NCBI GenBank assembly: GCA_963848115.1
Contig: CAWKCP010000010.1
Location: 124,001 to 188,000 of the forward strand
DNA: 64,000 nt
Reading direction: 5' to 3'
Source of the DNA: JAWKOK01 sp963848115
Lineage (GTDB): Bacteria > Chloroflexota > Anaerolineae > Caldilineales > Caldilineaceae
The translations under genes were made by a program, and so were the position numbers. Below, piece after piece: positions 38,912 to 48,334 of this stretch (within the stretch, counting starts at the first letter, position 1; the number at the start of each line of letters is the position of its first letter). The notes beneath the pieces are model-generated. The model was not told where the DNA came from. It ran no database searches and was given only the letters and a program-made list of their open reading frames with translations.

Positions 38912-39190
38912 GGTGATTGGCCCACCTCATACCGGACCACGTCGCCTACCCGAACCAGCCCGGCCTGGCGAACGCAGGCCGTGATTCCGCCATGGCCGCG
39001 CATGGCATTGTAGCCGCCCGGGCCGAGACGGCGCTCCAGTTTGCTGCACGGATGACAGAGCCCGGTGAACTCAAGCGTGGCTTCGCCGATCTGGAAGGTC
39101 TTGCCTTTCAGGGCCAGCAGGTTGATGCCGGAGACCACGATGTTACGTCGCAGTTGCGCCGGCGGGATCGACTCCTGATGCAGGCATGAC
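38908..39190 (-). pseudogene. MOSC-domain protein, N-terminally truncated
   Basis: The readable part is IPPAQLRRNIVVSGINLLAL followed by TGLCHPCSKLERRLGPGGYN and MRGHGGITACVRQAGLVRVG, the C-terminal half of a MOSC domain with its conserved Cys (LCHPC). Such domains handle molybdenum cofactor-bound sulfur. No start codon precedes the RRN block except GTG 39138, and roughly half of the usual 150-170 residues is missing. Upstream sequence is the cytochrome promoter region. The stop codon falls in a dispersed repeat, so repeat-associated rearrangement is likely. A short functional remnant is unlikely. Confidence 0.65.
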
Positions 39191-39212
39191 GCGATACCGC
39201 GATTTTTCGAAC

Positions 39213-39243
39213 TTGTGCAATGTCCAGGAAATCATGGTATACT
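39213..39243 (+). promoter_or_regulatory. Possible promoter upstream of the decaheme cytochrome
   Basis: TGGTATACT (extended -10 style, TATACT at 39238-39243) with TTGTGC 19 bases upstream, the spacing being longer than ideal. CTTGTGCAA recurs at about 39312 next to TATACAAT. The 410-bp leader 39191-39600 holds no convincing gene; a long in-frame extension of the cytochrome from 39355 lacks signal-peptide character. Confidence 0.3.
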
Positions 39244-39600
39244 CATTCTGTAACATTCCCTACATAGGGAACGCCTTCCGATCGAAGCTAGCACAGCAGC
39301 GCGCGCACCGCTTGTGCAAAATTATACAATCTAGTAGCAGGCTCTACCCGGACGTTGTGCGTCCGCAACCATTTGAGCCTTCGAACCGGTTGCACCATCG
39401 CAATTTGTTCAGAGGGCAAGACGGAGCGCCATACTTGCTCGGCCGTCCTACCTTTCGAAACCATCGACGCGCACCTGATGGGTCGCTTTGTGAACACTGC
39501 TGTCTGCACCAACCAATCGGCAGAAATCAATTACTCAGATCGACGTCAGAGAAAAACAAGCTGTCTCTCCATCCATTTTCTTCACAGAAAGGAAAGAACG

Positions 39601-41898
39601 ATGTGGTCTAGAAATGCCGGGATTGTCAAGATTGGACTATTTCTGGCACTGGCAGTTGCCCTGCTTGCTGTCGTCATGGTCGCCCCCCCCGTCGCCGCAC
39701 AGGATGCCCCAGGCACTGACGATGCCATTCCAGCCCACCTGGATGGCGTCCAGCCTGAGTCCTGTGTGACCTGTCATAAGGATGCAGGCGCCGAACATCA
39801 GGCATCCTATGATGAGTTTTATCAAGATGGTGTCATTCAGGTTACCGACTTGGCGTACTCGTACTCCGCTCCGGACACGAGCATAGTGACTTTCAACATG
39901 ACCAAAGACGGCGATCCCTTCAATGCTGCAAAGGCAGATTCTCTGGGGATCTATTTTGTACCGTATGCCGATGGAAAGTTCCAATTTGAGCCGGCTGCCG
40001 AGAGACTATCCCTCAAAGGTGATCTGACCTACGATGGCGCCGGTGGAAATACAAGCACGCTGGTCGGAGAGGCCCCCGATGTGAGCGACGTCTCCGGCCT
40101 CATTGTGTTATACGGCAGAGACGAGGATCTGGGTACACTGCCGGCTCGCATCCGTCAAACCAAGTACCCGTTTGCAGCCATCCTGGAGACCGGGGAAGGC
40201 GTGGATTATGTCTCTTCAGCCAACGATGCAGGCTGTGTCAAATGCCACACCGATCCCTACCTGAAGCACGGGTACATCTACGCCCAGGTAAATGACGATC
40301 CCGGCACTGATTTCTACACCTGTAAGGCCTGCCACCTGGACAACGGTGAAGGCGGCCATTTCGAATGGCAACTGCTGGTCGACGATCCGGCGCTGGCAGC
40401 CGCGGTTCTGGCGGAAGAGGTTGAATTGACGCCTGAGCAGGAAGCCCAGTACGCCTATCCAACCACCCTGATGAATGACGTGCACATGTCGCATGCCATG
40501 GAATTCCCCTATCCTCAGTCCATGGCAAACTGCGCGACATGCCACGAAGGCAAACTCGATACCGTACTATCGGACGACAATTTTACGCTTGCGACCTGTA
40601 AGAGCTGTCATCCCATGACCGGTTCCGAGGAATACGGCACTGCCGAGAGTTCAATCGCGACGATGTTGCTGGCGGATGGCCATGAAGGCTTGGACCTGGC
40701 GGCAGATCAATGCAACGATTGCCACCGAGTGGGCAAGAAGGCAGCAGGATTGAGCGAGATCCACACCGGCTATGACAAGGTGATCTATGCTGCAGAAGAT
40801 CTGAAGTATTCCGACGCCATTTCGATCACCATTGACAGTGCATCCTTCGACGGCTCCAATCTCACTATCGCCTTCAGCGCCGGTGAGTCGCCGGATCTGG
40901 ACGGGCTTGATGTGGCAGCCATTGCACCGACCGTGATGGTCGGCTTGTACGGCTGGGACACGAAGGACTACATCATCGGCGCCCACGAACGCCTCTTCGA
41001 CGACAACGGCGATGGCGAAATCAGTCGGCAGTAGCGGTGACCAGCGAGCCCTGGAATATGATGTCGGTGAAGAGCATCCACGCTTCACCACCGTATCGGC
41101 CGGGGACGGCAGTTGGGAAGTTGTTGCCGACATGTCGGCATGGACTGATCTGACTCGATGATGGCACCGTCAAGAGAGCCGAAATTGCCGTGATGCCGAC
41201 GCTGGAGAATGCGGATGGCGTTCAGCTTGCACTCAACGCTCACTTCGAGAACCTTCGATCTGGGCGCAAATGCCTTTGACGATGGCTTCTACAGTCCGAT
41301 CGCCCAGGTGGTGGATGGCTGCAACGACTGCCATGATGCACTGGCAACCACCTTCCATTCTCCGGACAGAGGTGGAAGCATCGTTGTCTGCAGAATGTGC
41401 CACATCACGAAGAGCGGTGGTTCGCATCTGGAAATGCAGTCGAGATCGCTCGATTCCTATATCCATGCGACCCATTCGTTCCAGCCGTATGATTTTGACG
41501 AAATCAACTTCGACGATCCGGTGGAAGCCCTGCACTATGAGCACCACATCGGGTTCCCATATCCGACACATGGCGTCACAAACTGTGAGTCCTGCCATCT
41601 TGAAGGCCAATATGATGTGCCGGATCAAACCATGTCGTTACCGGGTCTGCTTTCGGCTTCGGCATCGAATGAAACGATCGACAGAAGCATTCCTGAAGTG
41701 CCTAGCTATGTCAGCGGCCCCGCTTCAAGAGCCTGTGGTGGATGCCACCGAGCGACACTGATCAACGAAGATGAAGCGAGTGAACTGATCTCCTTCAATC
41801 AGCATACCAAGCAAGGCGGATATCTGATCGAAACGGGAGAGGATGAAGACGCCACCCTCAACACAGTGATCGAAGAGATCATGGCAATCTTCCAGTAA
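39601..41898 (+). CDS. Decaheme c-type cytochrome, OmcA/MtrC-like, frameshifted
   Basis: Start ATG 39601 after AAGGAAAG; the signal peptide is MWSRNAGIVKIGLFLALAVA through VAAQ. Ten CXXCH sites are readable: CVTCH, CVKCH, CKACH, CATCH, CKSCH, CNDCH in the first part and CNDCH, CRMCH, CESCH, CGGCH in the second. With beta-rich segments before each pentaheme-like group, this matches the OmcA/MtrC layout of about 700-760 residues. The reading shifts near 41020, 41150 and 41245, each by one extra base, and the intervening frames read on without gaps (DQRALEYDVGEEHPRF; LDDGTVKRAEIAVMPTLE). The protein would carry electrons at the cell surface. No MtrA/MtrB partners are nearby, and a monoderm-type cell would not need them. 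Confidence 0.85.
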
Positions 41899-41953
41899 TT
41901 GGGAATTGCCAGACAAGGATTGTCAGGTAAGCGTCGGCACAGCTTGTTAACAG

Positions 41954-41982
41954 AAAGAGGGCCCTTTCGGGCCCTCTTTTTT
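41954..41982 (+). terminator. Intrinsic terminator of the decaheme cytochrome gene
   Basis: Perfect 11-bp stem AAAGAGGGCCC / GGGCCCTCTTT (41954-41964, 41969-41979), TTTC loop, and T tract 41977-41982, 56 bp after the stop. Confidence 0.9.
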
Positions 41983-42004
41983 GTTCGACAAACTTTGACG
42001 GATC

Positions 42005-43027
42005 TCATATCAGCCACGAATCAACAATCTGTTGCACACACCGTTTGGACGAGCCGTAGCTCACGATGGCGACATCAATACCAGTGCCGGCATAGAGCAT
42101 TAGCGCACGCTGGATTGCATCTATGATCCAGTCACTCGCGTTGCCGAAGACGCCGCCGCCAAGTAGCGTGAGATAGCATGTGCGATTCCCTGTCTCTCGC
42201 CCATTGATGATCGCCGCCAGCAGCGTCGCCTCATAGGAAGCCTCCAAGATCAACCGGGCAAAGGATTCCCAGAGTTGCGGAGCATGACGACCATAGGCGA
42301 CGGGCAGGGCGGCGCAATAGGCCTGAGAGACAAGATGTCGGCAGCCGTTCAGGGTCACCTGGGTGTTCCAATGAAGGCCGATGCGCAGTAGACTCCGATA
42401 GCCATCAAGCTGCTCGTCGCTTGCGGAACAAAGCAGCTCCGATATCGCGAGCAGACCTTCATGAGACGGCAGCGCATAGCCGTTCCGCATCGCCCAGAGT
42501 CGCTCATCATTGTTTCCGAGCGCTCTGCCGAGATCGGCAAGACAATCGATCTGATTGCCGGCTGATTGGCCAACCTGCCCATTGACCGGCGCGAAGTAGT
42601 TACGGAAGATTGTGCCTGCGCCGGCTGCGACGGCACAGACAGGACCCTGGGTCCGATCATTTTCATAGATGCCGACGCCCCGCTCAGGCGTCACATCCGG
42701 CGAGACCATTTCCAGCAAGTTGAACTGGGACGCGACCTGAAAGAGTGCGCCGGCATTGACGTCATCAAGATGCAGCGCCTGCACGTCCGCAACCACTTCG
42801 CGAGCCGATAGCCTACCTGGCGCGCCAGGTTCAGTGCCGACCTGATTGCGAAGTTCGGCCAGAGATGGGATCTCCAGTCGACCGTATCGGTACGATTTTC
42901 CGTTGACGAGCGAGATCAGCGTCTCTTCTTCAAGCCGAAGGTGCTCACGCACCTGCTTCGGCGACGATTCCCGGAAACCGGTCAGTTCTTCAAACCACAT
43001 CGAAACGCTCCACATTGCCTTGGTCAT
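42005..43027 (-). CDS. Conserved protein of unknown function
   Basis: 340 residues, not recognised as a named family. Notable blocks are LEMVSPDVTPERGVGIYEND, CAVAAGAGTIFRNYF, GQSAGNQIDCLADL and, near the end, LLGGGVFGNASDWIIDAIQ followed by VAIVSYGSS. The last blocks faintly recall the C-terminal glycine loop of macrodomains, which bind ADP-ribose, but the resemblance is too weak for a call. There is no signal peptide or membrane segment. It is first read after two other minus-strand genes (P-II-like, GH92) but 156 bp from the nearest, so co-transcription is uncertain. The composition and codon pattern fit a real gene. Confidence 0.7.
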   Translation of the reverse strand: MTKAMWSVSMWFEELTGFRESSPKQVREHLRLEEETLISLVNGKSYRYGRLEIPSLAELRNQVGTEPGAPGRLSAREVVADVQALHLDDVNAGALFQVASQFNLLEMVSPDVTPERGVGIYENDRTQGPVCAVAAGAGTIFRNYFAPVNGQVGQSAGNQIDCLADLGRALGNNDERLWAMRNGYALPSHEGLLAISELLCSASDEQLDGYRSLLRIGLHWNTQVTLNGCRHLVSQAYCAALPVAYGRHAPQLWESFARLILEASYEATLLAAIINGRETGNRTCYLTLLGGGVFGNASDWIIDAIQRALMLYAGTGIDVAIVSYGSSKRCVQQIVDSWLI

Positions 43028-43183
43028 TCAGCAGTTCGGAACCTATGGGGTGACGGAGAAAGGTAGGGTGGGGTTCCCTCCCCACCAAAGCATGGCAGGC
43101 GAGAAATCTGCCCCACCGCCAGAGATCCCAGAGTGCCACATCTGCTTCTCAGCCCACAGGCGCCATACCTGGTTCCTGCGCAG

Positions 43184-43585
43184 CTATGCTTCAGCGACCA
43201 GCGGCGGGGCGGCTTGAGCCAGCGCCGCTCTGTTTCCGGTACCGCGAACGCCGACTGCTCGACTCACCGGCAGCACGAAGAGGATGCCCCGATCCTCACC
43301 ATCCAGACTGCCGGTAATCGCCTCTGTCACCTCGATCAACCGGTCCACCAGTTCTTCGCAGTCCACCAGCGTGAAGAGGGTGCAGTGATCGTCTTCACGC
43401 GGCTGCAACAGCCAGTCCAGGCTCGGCATCAGCGGGATGTCGTCGAGCAAGCGGCGATAGTGGAGCTTACGCCCGAGTCCTCGACTGTCCCAAATGGTGA
43501 TGCCCGACACACCGGCCTCTCTCCAGGCCTCAAGCACACGGGCCACCTTCTCCATGTCGTCCATGACCAACACAACCATTTCCAT
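43184..43585 (-). CDS. P-II-like / small nitrogen-regulatory-fold protein
   Basis: 133 residues from ATG 43585 (MEMVVLVMDDMEKVARVL), chosen because GGGGG lies just upstream and similarity begins there; the longer reading to 43777 runs into the GH92 gene. The pattern of strand-helix (VVLVMDDMEKVARVLEAW), strand (GITIWDSRGLG), then CEELVDRLIEVTEAI and ILFVLPVSRAVGV is that of P-II-like trimer proteins. These lack the uridylylation loop and bind small ligands. Partner and ligand are unknown. It lies between GH92 and the unknown gene, all on the minus strand. Confidence 0.65.
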   Translation of the reverse strand: MEMVVLVMDDMEKVARVLEAWREAGVSGITIWDSRGLGRKLHYRRLLDDIPLMPSLDWLLQPREDDHCTLFTLVDCEELVDRLIEVTEAITGSLDGEDRGILFVLPVSRAVGVRGTGNRAALAQAAPPLVAEA

Positions 43586-43718
43586 TGCGATGCCCCCTTC
43601 GCTATCGATGAGCGCCTTCCATTCGGCTCCCGCATCGAACACCATGACCGTGATCACTCGTCTGTCCGGGATAGGATCATACGCCATTGTTGTCCACAGA
43701 ATGGCGACACCGAATCCA

Positions 43719-45995
43719 CTAGCCCATAGAAGGCGGCGCATCATCAGGCCGGCTGCCCCACTGTGGATTGGGGTCATCGCCCAGGGAAATCAGGAGTGTG
43801 CCGCCGGCAACCAGATCACGGTGATGGAACCAGGGCTTGTCAAGCAGCCGACCATTGAGTTTGGCTGACTGGATGTAGCGAATGCCGGGCCCGTTGTTCT
43901 CCGCCTGGATCACAAAGGCGCCGCCTGCATGGTATTGTGAGTTCAGGTGGATCGTGACACGGTCGAAGATGGGACTGCTGATCTCGTAAAACGGTTCGCG
44001 GTCGCAGCCGCCGTGGACGTTAAAGATCCCGATGGCCATCAGCGCGTTCAGGCTGCCCATCTGTCCCTGGTCCTCATCACCGCCGTAGCCGCCGTAGGGC
44101 GTGACATCGCTCTTGGCCGCCTCCATGACGCGTCGAACCCACTTCTGGGTCAGCCATGGGGCCCCTGCATAGTTAAAAAGATGGGCTAGATACATGCATG
44201 GCTGGTTGCCGTAGTCCATCACTTGAGTTTCATGCTGCCGCATGGGGTGCGATAAAATTGGCTGTCCTCGGCTGCCCGAAAGAGACTATCGAGTTCTTGA
44301 ACGAAAGCGTCTCGTCCGCCGAACCGCTCAATTAGATCGGCCACATTGTGTGGCACAAACCAGCGGTAGTGATGGCCGTTGCCTTCGACCCAGCCGTCGG
44401 GCGCCATGGGATCGAAGTCCGGCACGAACGCTCCATCCATCGCACGCGGCTGGAAGAATCGAGAGTCGGCATTCCAGAGATGGCGATAGTTCTTCGCTCG
44501 TTCGGCAAGCATCGCCTCATCCTCTTCCTTGCCCAGCAGGCCGGCAAGCTCAGAGAGCGCCCAATCGTGATAGGCGTACTCGAGCGTCATTGTGGCCGCT
44601 GCATGGACATGAAAGGCATCGGCCTGGATACCCATGGGCACGTAGCCGCGATCCAGGTAGTACTCAGCTCCGCCGCCGGTGCTCGTGTAGTGCTCATAGC
44701 CGGCCTTGGCCATGAGACCATGCGGGCCGTGGTTCTTGAGCATGCCCGCGTAGGCCGTGTCGATGTCGAAGGTGCGGATGCCCATCATCCAGGCAGAGAC
44801 CAGAAAGGTTGTCGAGGTCGGGCTGGTCATGACAAAGGTGTAGTTGCCGCCCGATGGGCCACGCGGGATCAAGCCTCCGTTCTTGTACATGTCGACCAGC
44901 GTGTTGCAGAAGCTGTGGGTGACCTCGGGCCAGGCCAGCGACCAGAGCAGATTGAGGCTCCACGCCGCGCCCCAGAAGGCATCCGAGTTGTGATGATCGT
45001 AGAGAGGACGCCCGTCCTCGCCCAGAGGGTATCTGGCGCACTACGGGCAGATCGCCGGTATTGTCCAGATAACTGCCGTCGGCATCGCTGACCCGCCGCC
45101 GCCCCTTGAGTGCATGAAAGAGATCGGTGTAGAACTTGGTCTTTTGGGCGTCACTGCCGCCTTCGACCTCGATGCGACCCAGCCATTGATTCCAGGTCTC
45201 TCGGGCTTCCAGCCGAACTCGGTCGAAGTCCCAATGGACGAGTTCGATCTCGCGATTCCGCCTGGCCTGAGCGCGTCCGCAGTAGGAAATGGCGAGTTTG
45301 AGTTGGACCACGTCACCGGCCTTCACCCGCATGCGCAGGGCCATGCCGATGCCCGGCCCCGCCATAGCCGTGTGGAACGGTTCGAAAACGCCGTCGCGCC
45401 AGGCACGCACCTCCTCCACATCCCGGTCAAAGGTGGCGTCGAAGAAGATCTTGGTGCGTTTGGGGCGGCGCCTTGTGCGTTCGTTCTCGACAAAGCCGGA
45501 GAACGTGCGATTGTCTTCTTGCTCAACAAAGCAGTCAGACATGGGCAGCATGATCGTCTCGCCCAGACCAAAGATGATCCACGCATCGCCGTCGCGGTCA
45601 AAGGTGTAGCGATGCAGGCCCACGCGGCAGGTTGCCGTCAGCTCAGCTCGGATGCCATAGTCGTCCAGGGTGACGGCATGGTAGCCGGGCTTCGCCGCTT
45701 CATCGTCGTGAGAGAAACACGATCTATACGCTTCGGAGCCGAGGTGGCCCTTGAGTTCACCCATTGTCGGCATCACCGGGATGCCGCAGAGCTGCCAGGC
45801 ATGGACATGGCTGAACCAGTGAACATGGTCATCGTCATATCGATAGCCGCTGCCCCACGCCTCCTGTCCCACGCGCGTGTCCGGGCTCAGGTTGACCATG
45901 CCGAAAGGATGGCTGGCGGTAGTCAGGAAAAAGAAACGGCGATTGGCGGTATCGATCAATGGATCGACCCAGTCGACGGGTTGTTTGATATTCAT
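43719..45995 (-). CDS. GH92 alpha-mannosidase, frameshifted
   Basis: About 755 residues after two corrections. The N-terminal beta-sandwich starts MNIKQPVDWVDPLIDTANRR with GMVNLSPDTR and FSHVHAWQLCGIPVMPT. The (alpha/alpha)6 catalytic domain carries LYDHHNSDAFWGAAWS, KNGGLIPRGPSGGNYTFVMT, EGNGHHYRWFVPHNV and YGGDEDQGQMGSLNALMA, typical of GH92 (Ca2+-dependent exo-mannosidases). The frame changes are near 45020 and 44235; between them all conserved blocks continue. No signal peptide is visible, so it acts inside or the N-terminus is altered. Its ATG overlaps (ATGA) the stop of a peroxiredoxin fragment. Confidence 0.85.
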
Positions 45996-46129
45996 AACCC
46001 TAGAAAAACGGTGTACTCGGCCGAAAGATCATTGGGCAGCCGCATGGGCGCTGTTTCACCAACAATCTGGATGCCCATGTTCGGGAAGGACTCTCCTGCA
46101 TCAAGTTTGACCGTGTTTGTCTGTGCCAT
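45992..46129 (-). pseudogene. Peroxiredoxin-like N-terminal fragment
   Basis: From ATG 46129: MAQTNTVKLDAGESFPNMGI, then a strand-rich part ending SAEYTVFLGL and TGA. This is the first 45 residues of a thioredoxin-fold peroxiredoxin-like protein. It stops just before the position where the family has its RGxWxPxC active site. The stop TGA overlaps the GH92 start as ATGA. The ORF is probably non-catalytic; it could now act as a leader for coupled translation of GH92. Upstream is a CAGATAGGACACGGAT repeat-like segment. Confidence 0.55.
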
Positions 46130-46577
46130 ATCCGTGTCCTATCTGTTTTTTATCCGACAGCCTGCTAAGATTCAGCGCTTTGGCCATAGAACGACGACAA
46201 CAAAGAATAGCAGCATACCAGATCAGTTCAAATCGCGACACTGCGTTTATTTTCGGTGCGCTGCGCATTCGAGACGAACGCTCTCAGAACGGCCATCCAC
46301 GAATGCGCCTATCCTACCTTACGCCACCTCTTTTCGATGAGCGAACAGAACGCTTCGAGTCGCCTGGTACCGCCTCCTATCACACAGCTCAGCAATGCTG
46401 GGCTAGGCCAGGCGGATTGACAATCCGCCCTGCTCAGATCAGCCGGAACATCGCGGCACGCCGGACCGTCTTCTTGATGAGTGGCGCAGAGAGAATGGAT
46501 GCCGCCGGCTCGATTCCACGGGCATACCTTATCGTTTTAGCAAGTCGTTCACTGCGAGTCCAATCAGGAGGTCTCCC
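46130..46577. other. Intergenic region with one short hairpin
   Basis: 448 bp between divergent units. GGCGGATTG / CAATCCGCC (46411-46419, 46421-46429) forms a tight hairpin of a dispersed type. No coding sequence or clear promoter was recognised. The AGGAGG-like site before 46578 is at about 46567-46571. Confidence 0.45.
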
Positions 46578-48162
46578 ATGTCACGCCTGTTCTCAGAGCG
46601 CCGCGCAGCGGTGATGGTTTTTGCTGCCCTATCCTTGTTTCTGCTTCCTGCACTGGCCTGTGGTTCCGCAGTCCAGCTTGCCCAGAACGCAGCCGATTCG
46701 GAAGCGGGTGAACCTATGCCGAGCGCCCCGCTAGAAATGGCTAGGTCCGAAGTCGCTGTGCCACAGGCCACGGGCCAGCCTAAGCCCACGCCCGACGCCA
46801 TGTTCTTCGAAAACTACGGCGTCAACCCCTTCATCGACACCGAGGACGACAATCTCTCCACCTTCGCCATGGACGTCGACACGGGCTCGTATACGGTGGC
46901 GCGCCGCTATATCGAAGATGGGTTGCTCCCGCCCAAGGATGCTGTACGCGTCGAGGAATTCGTAAACTATTTCAATTACGACTATGCACTGCCTGACAAG
47001 GACGAGACGTTTGCCATCCATCTGGACGGTGCGCCGTCGCCTTTCGGTGAGACCGAACGCTACGAAATGGTACGCGTCGGCATACAGGGCTACCAGATCC
47101 CTGCGGAAGAGCGCAAGGACGCTGTCCTGACCTTCGTCATCGACGTCTCCGGATCCATGGACCGGGAGGATCGCCTCACACTGGTGAAACGTGCTCTGAC
47201 GCTGATGGTCGAGGAGCTTCGACCCACAGATTCGGTGTCCATTGTCGTCTACGGCGACGATGCCCGTGCTCGTGCTGCCGCCCACGCCGGCAAGCGAGAA
47301 GAACACCATTCTTGACGCAATCTATTCGTTGTCGCCGGAAGGCGCGACCAATGCGGAAGGTGGCCTGCTCCTTGCCTACCGCCAGGCAGAAGCGGCATTC
47401 GATGCCCAGGCCAACAATCGCGTCATTCTCGCCTCGGACGGTGTGGCCAATATCGGCGAGACCGGTCCGGAAGCCATTCTCAAGACCATCGAGGAATATG
47501 CCCAGCGAGACATCTACCTGACCACGGTCGGCTTCGGCATGGGCAACTACAACGATGTGCTCATGGAACAGCTGGCCAATCAGGGCGATGGCTTCTACGC
47601 CTACGTGGACACCATCAACGAAGCCCGTCGTCTCTTCGTAAACAACCTGACCGGCACCCTGGAGACCATCGCCAAGGACGCCAAAGTGCAGGTCGATTTC
47701 AACCCGGAAGTGGTAGCGCGCTATCGGCTCCTCGGCTTCGAAAACCGGGCCATCGCCGATGACGATTTTCGCGACGACAGCGTTGACGCCGGAGAGATTG
47801 GCGCCGGCCATAGCGTTACAGCACTCTACGAGATAAAGCGCCATCCCGAAGCGGAAGGCCGTTTGGCGACGGTTCATCTGCGCTGGGAAGATCCGGAGAG
47901 CGGAGAAGTGAGCGAGATCAGCGCCGACCTGGACAGCGCTGATCTGGTCGACAACTTCGAGGCTGCCGGCCCGAGCTTCCAGTTGGCCGTCGTCGTCTCT
48001 GAGTTCGCCGAGGTGCTGCGCGAAAGCTATTGGGCGCAGGAAAATTCGCTTACCGGCGTATTGGAAGAGGCCGAGCTTGTCGGGGATCTGTTCGAACAGA
48101 ATCAAGACGTGGCCGGCTTCGTCGAGTTGGTGCGAAGCAGCACGACTGTGCCGGGAGAGTAA
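46578..48162 (+). CDS. YfbK-like von Willebrand A lipoprotein, frameshifted
   Basis: About 528 residues. The start is ATG 46578 (MSRLFSERRAAVMVFAALS), with a lipoprotein signal ending ALACGS. The N-terminal vWA-associated domain has MFFENYGVNPFIDTEDDNLS and FAMDVDTGSYTVARRYI; the vWA domain has MIDAS DVSGSM; the C-terminal YfbK domain has TLETIAKDAKVQVDFNPEVV and RYRLLGFENRAIADDDFRDD. A surplus base near 47270 splits the vWA domain after SIVVYGDDARA. The family is surface-exposed and its precise role is unsettled. It lies upstream of the broken zincin/vWA paralogue, another vWA protein. Confidence 0.85.
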
Positions 48163-48225
48163 CGAAGGAAACTCACCCTACAATGTGATATCAACCTTGT
48201 GAAATCCTGAAGAAGCCAAAACAAC

Positions 48226-48296
48226 AGCTGACCCCAGCATTAGCCACAGATATCCGCTTTGAGCGGTGTATCCGGGCCAATGCCGGGGTCAGCTTT
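48226..48296 (+). terminator. Hairpin after the YfbK-like gene
   Basis: AGCTGACCCCAGCATT (48226-48241) pairs with AATGCCGGGGTCAGCT (48279-48294), one mismatch, followed by TTTT. The loop of 37 bp holds a secondary CCGCTTTGAGCGG stem. Located between convergent genes. Confidence 0.65.
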
Positions 48297-48334
48297 TCTC
48301 TATTTCGCGCAGGATAGGCGGTCAAACACAGACA

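Noticed and set aside
39355..39600. 82-codon N-terminal extension of the decaheme cytochrome
   Set aside because: It would bury the signal peptide; ATG 39601 has the ribosome site and signal sequence.
45114..46340. Plus-strand open frame of 408 codons
   Set aside because: Antisense to GH92 and the peroxiredoxin fragment; no recognisable protein features.
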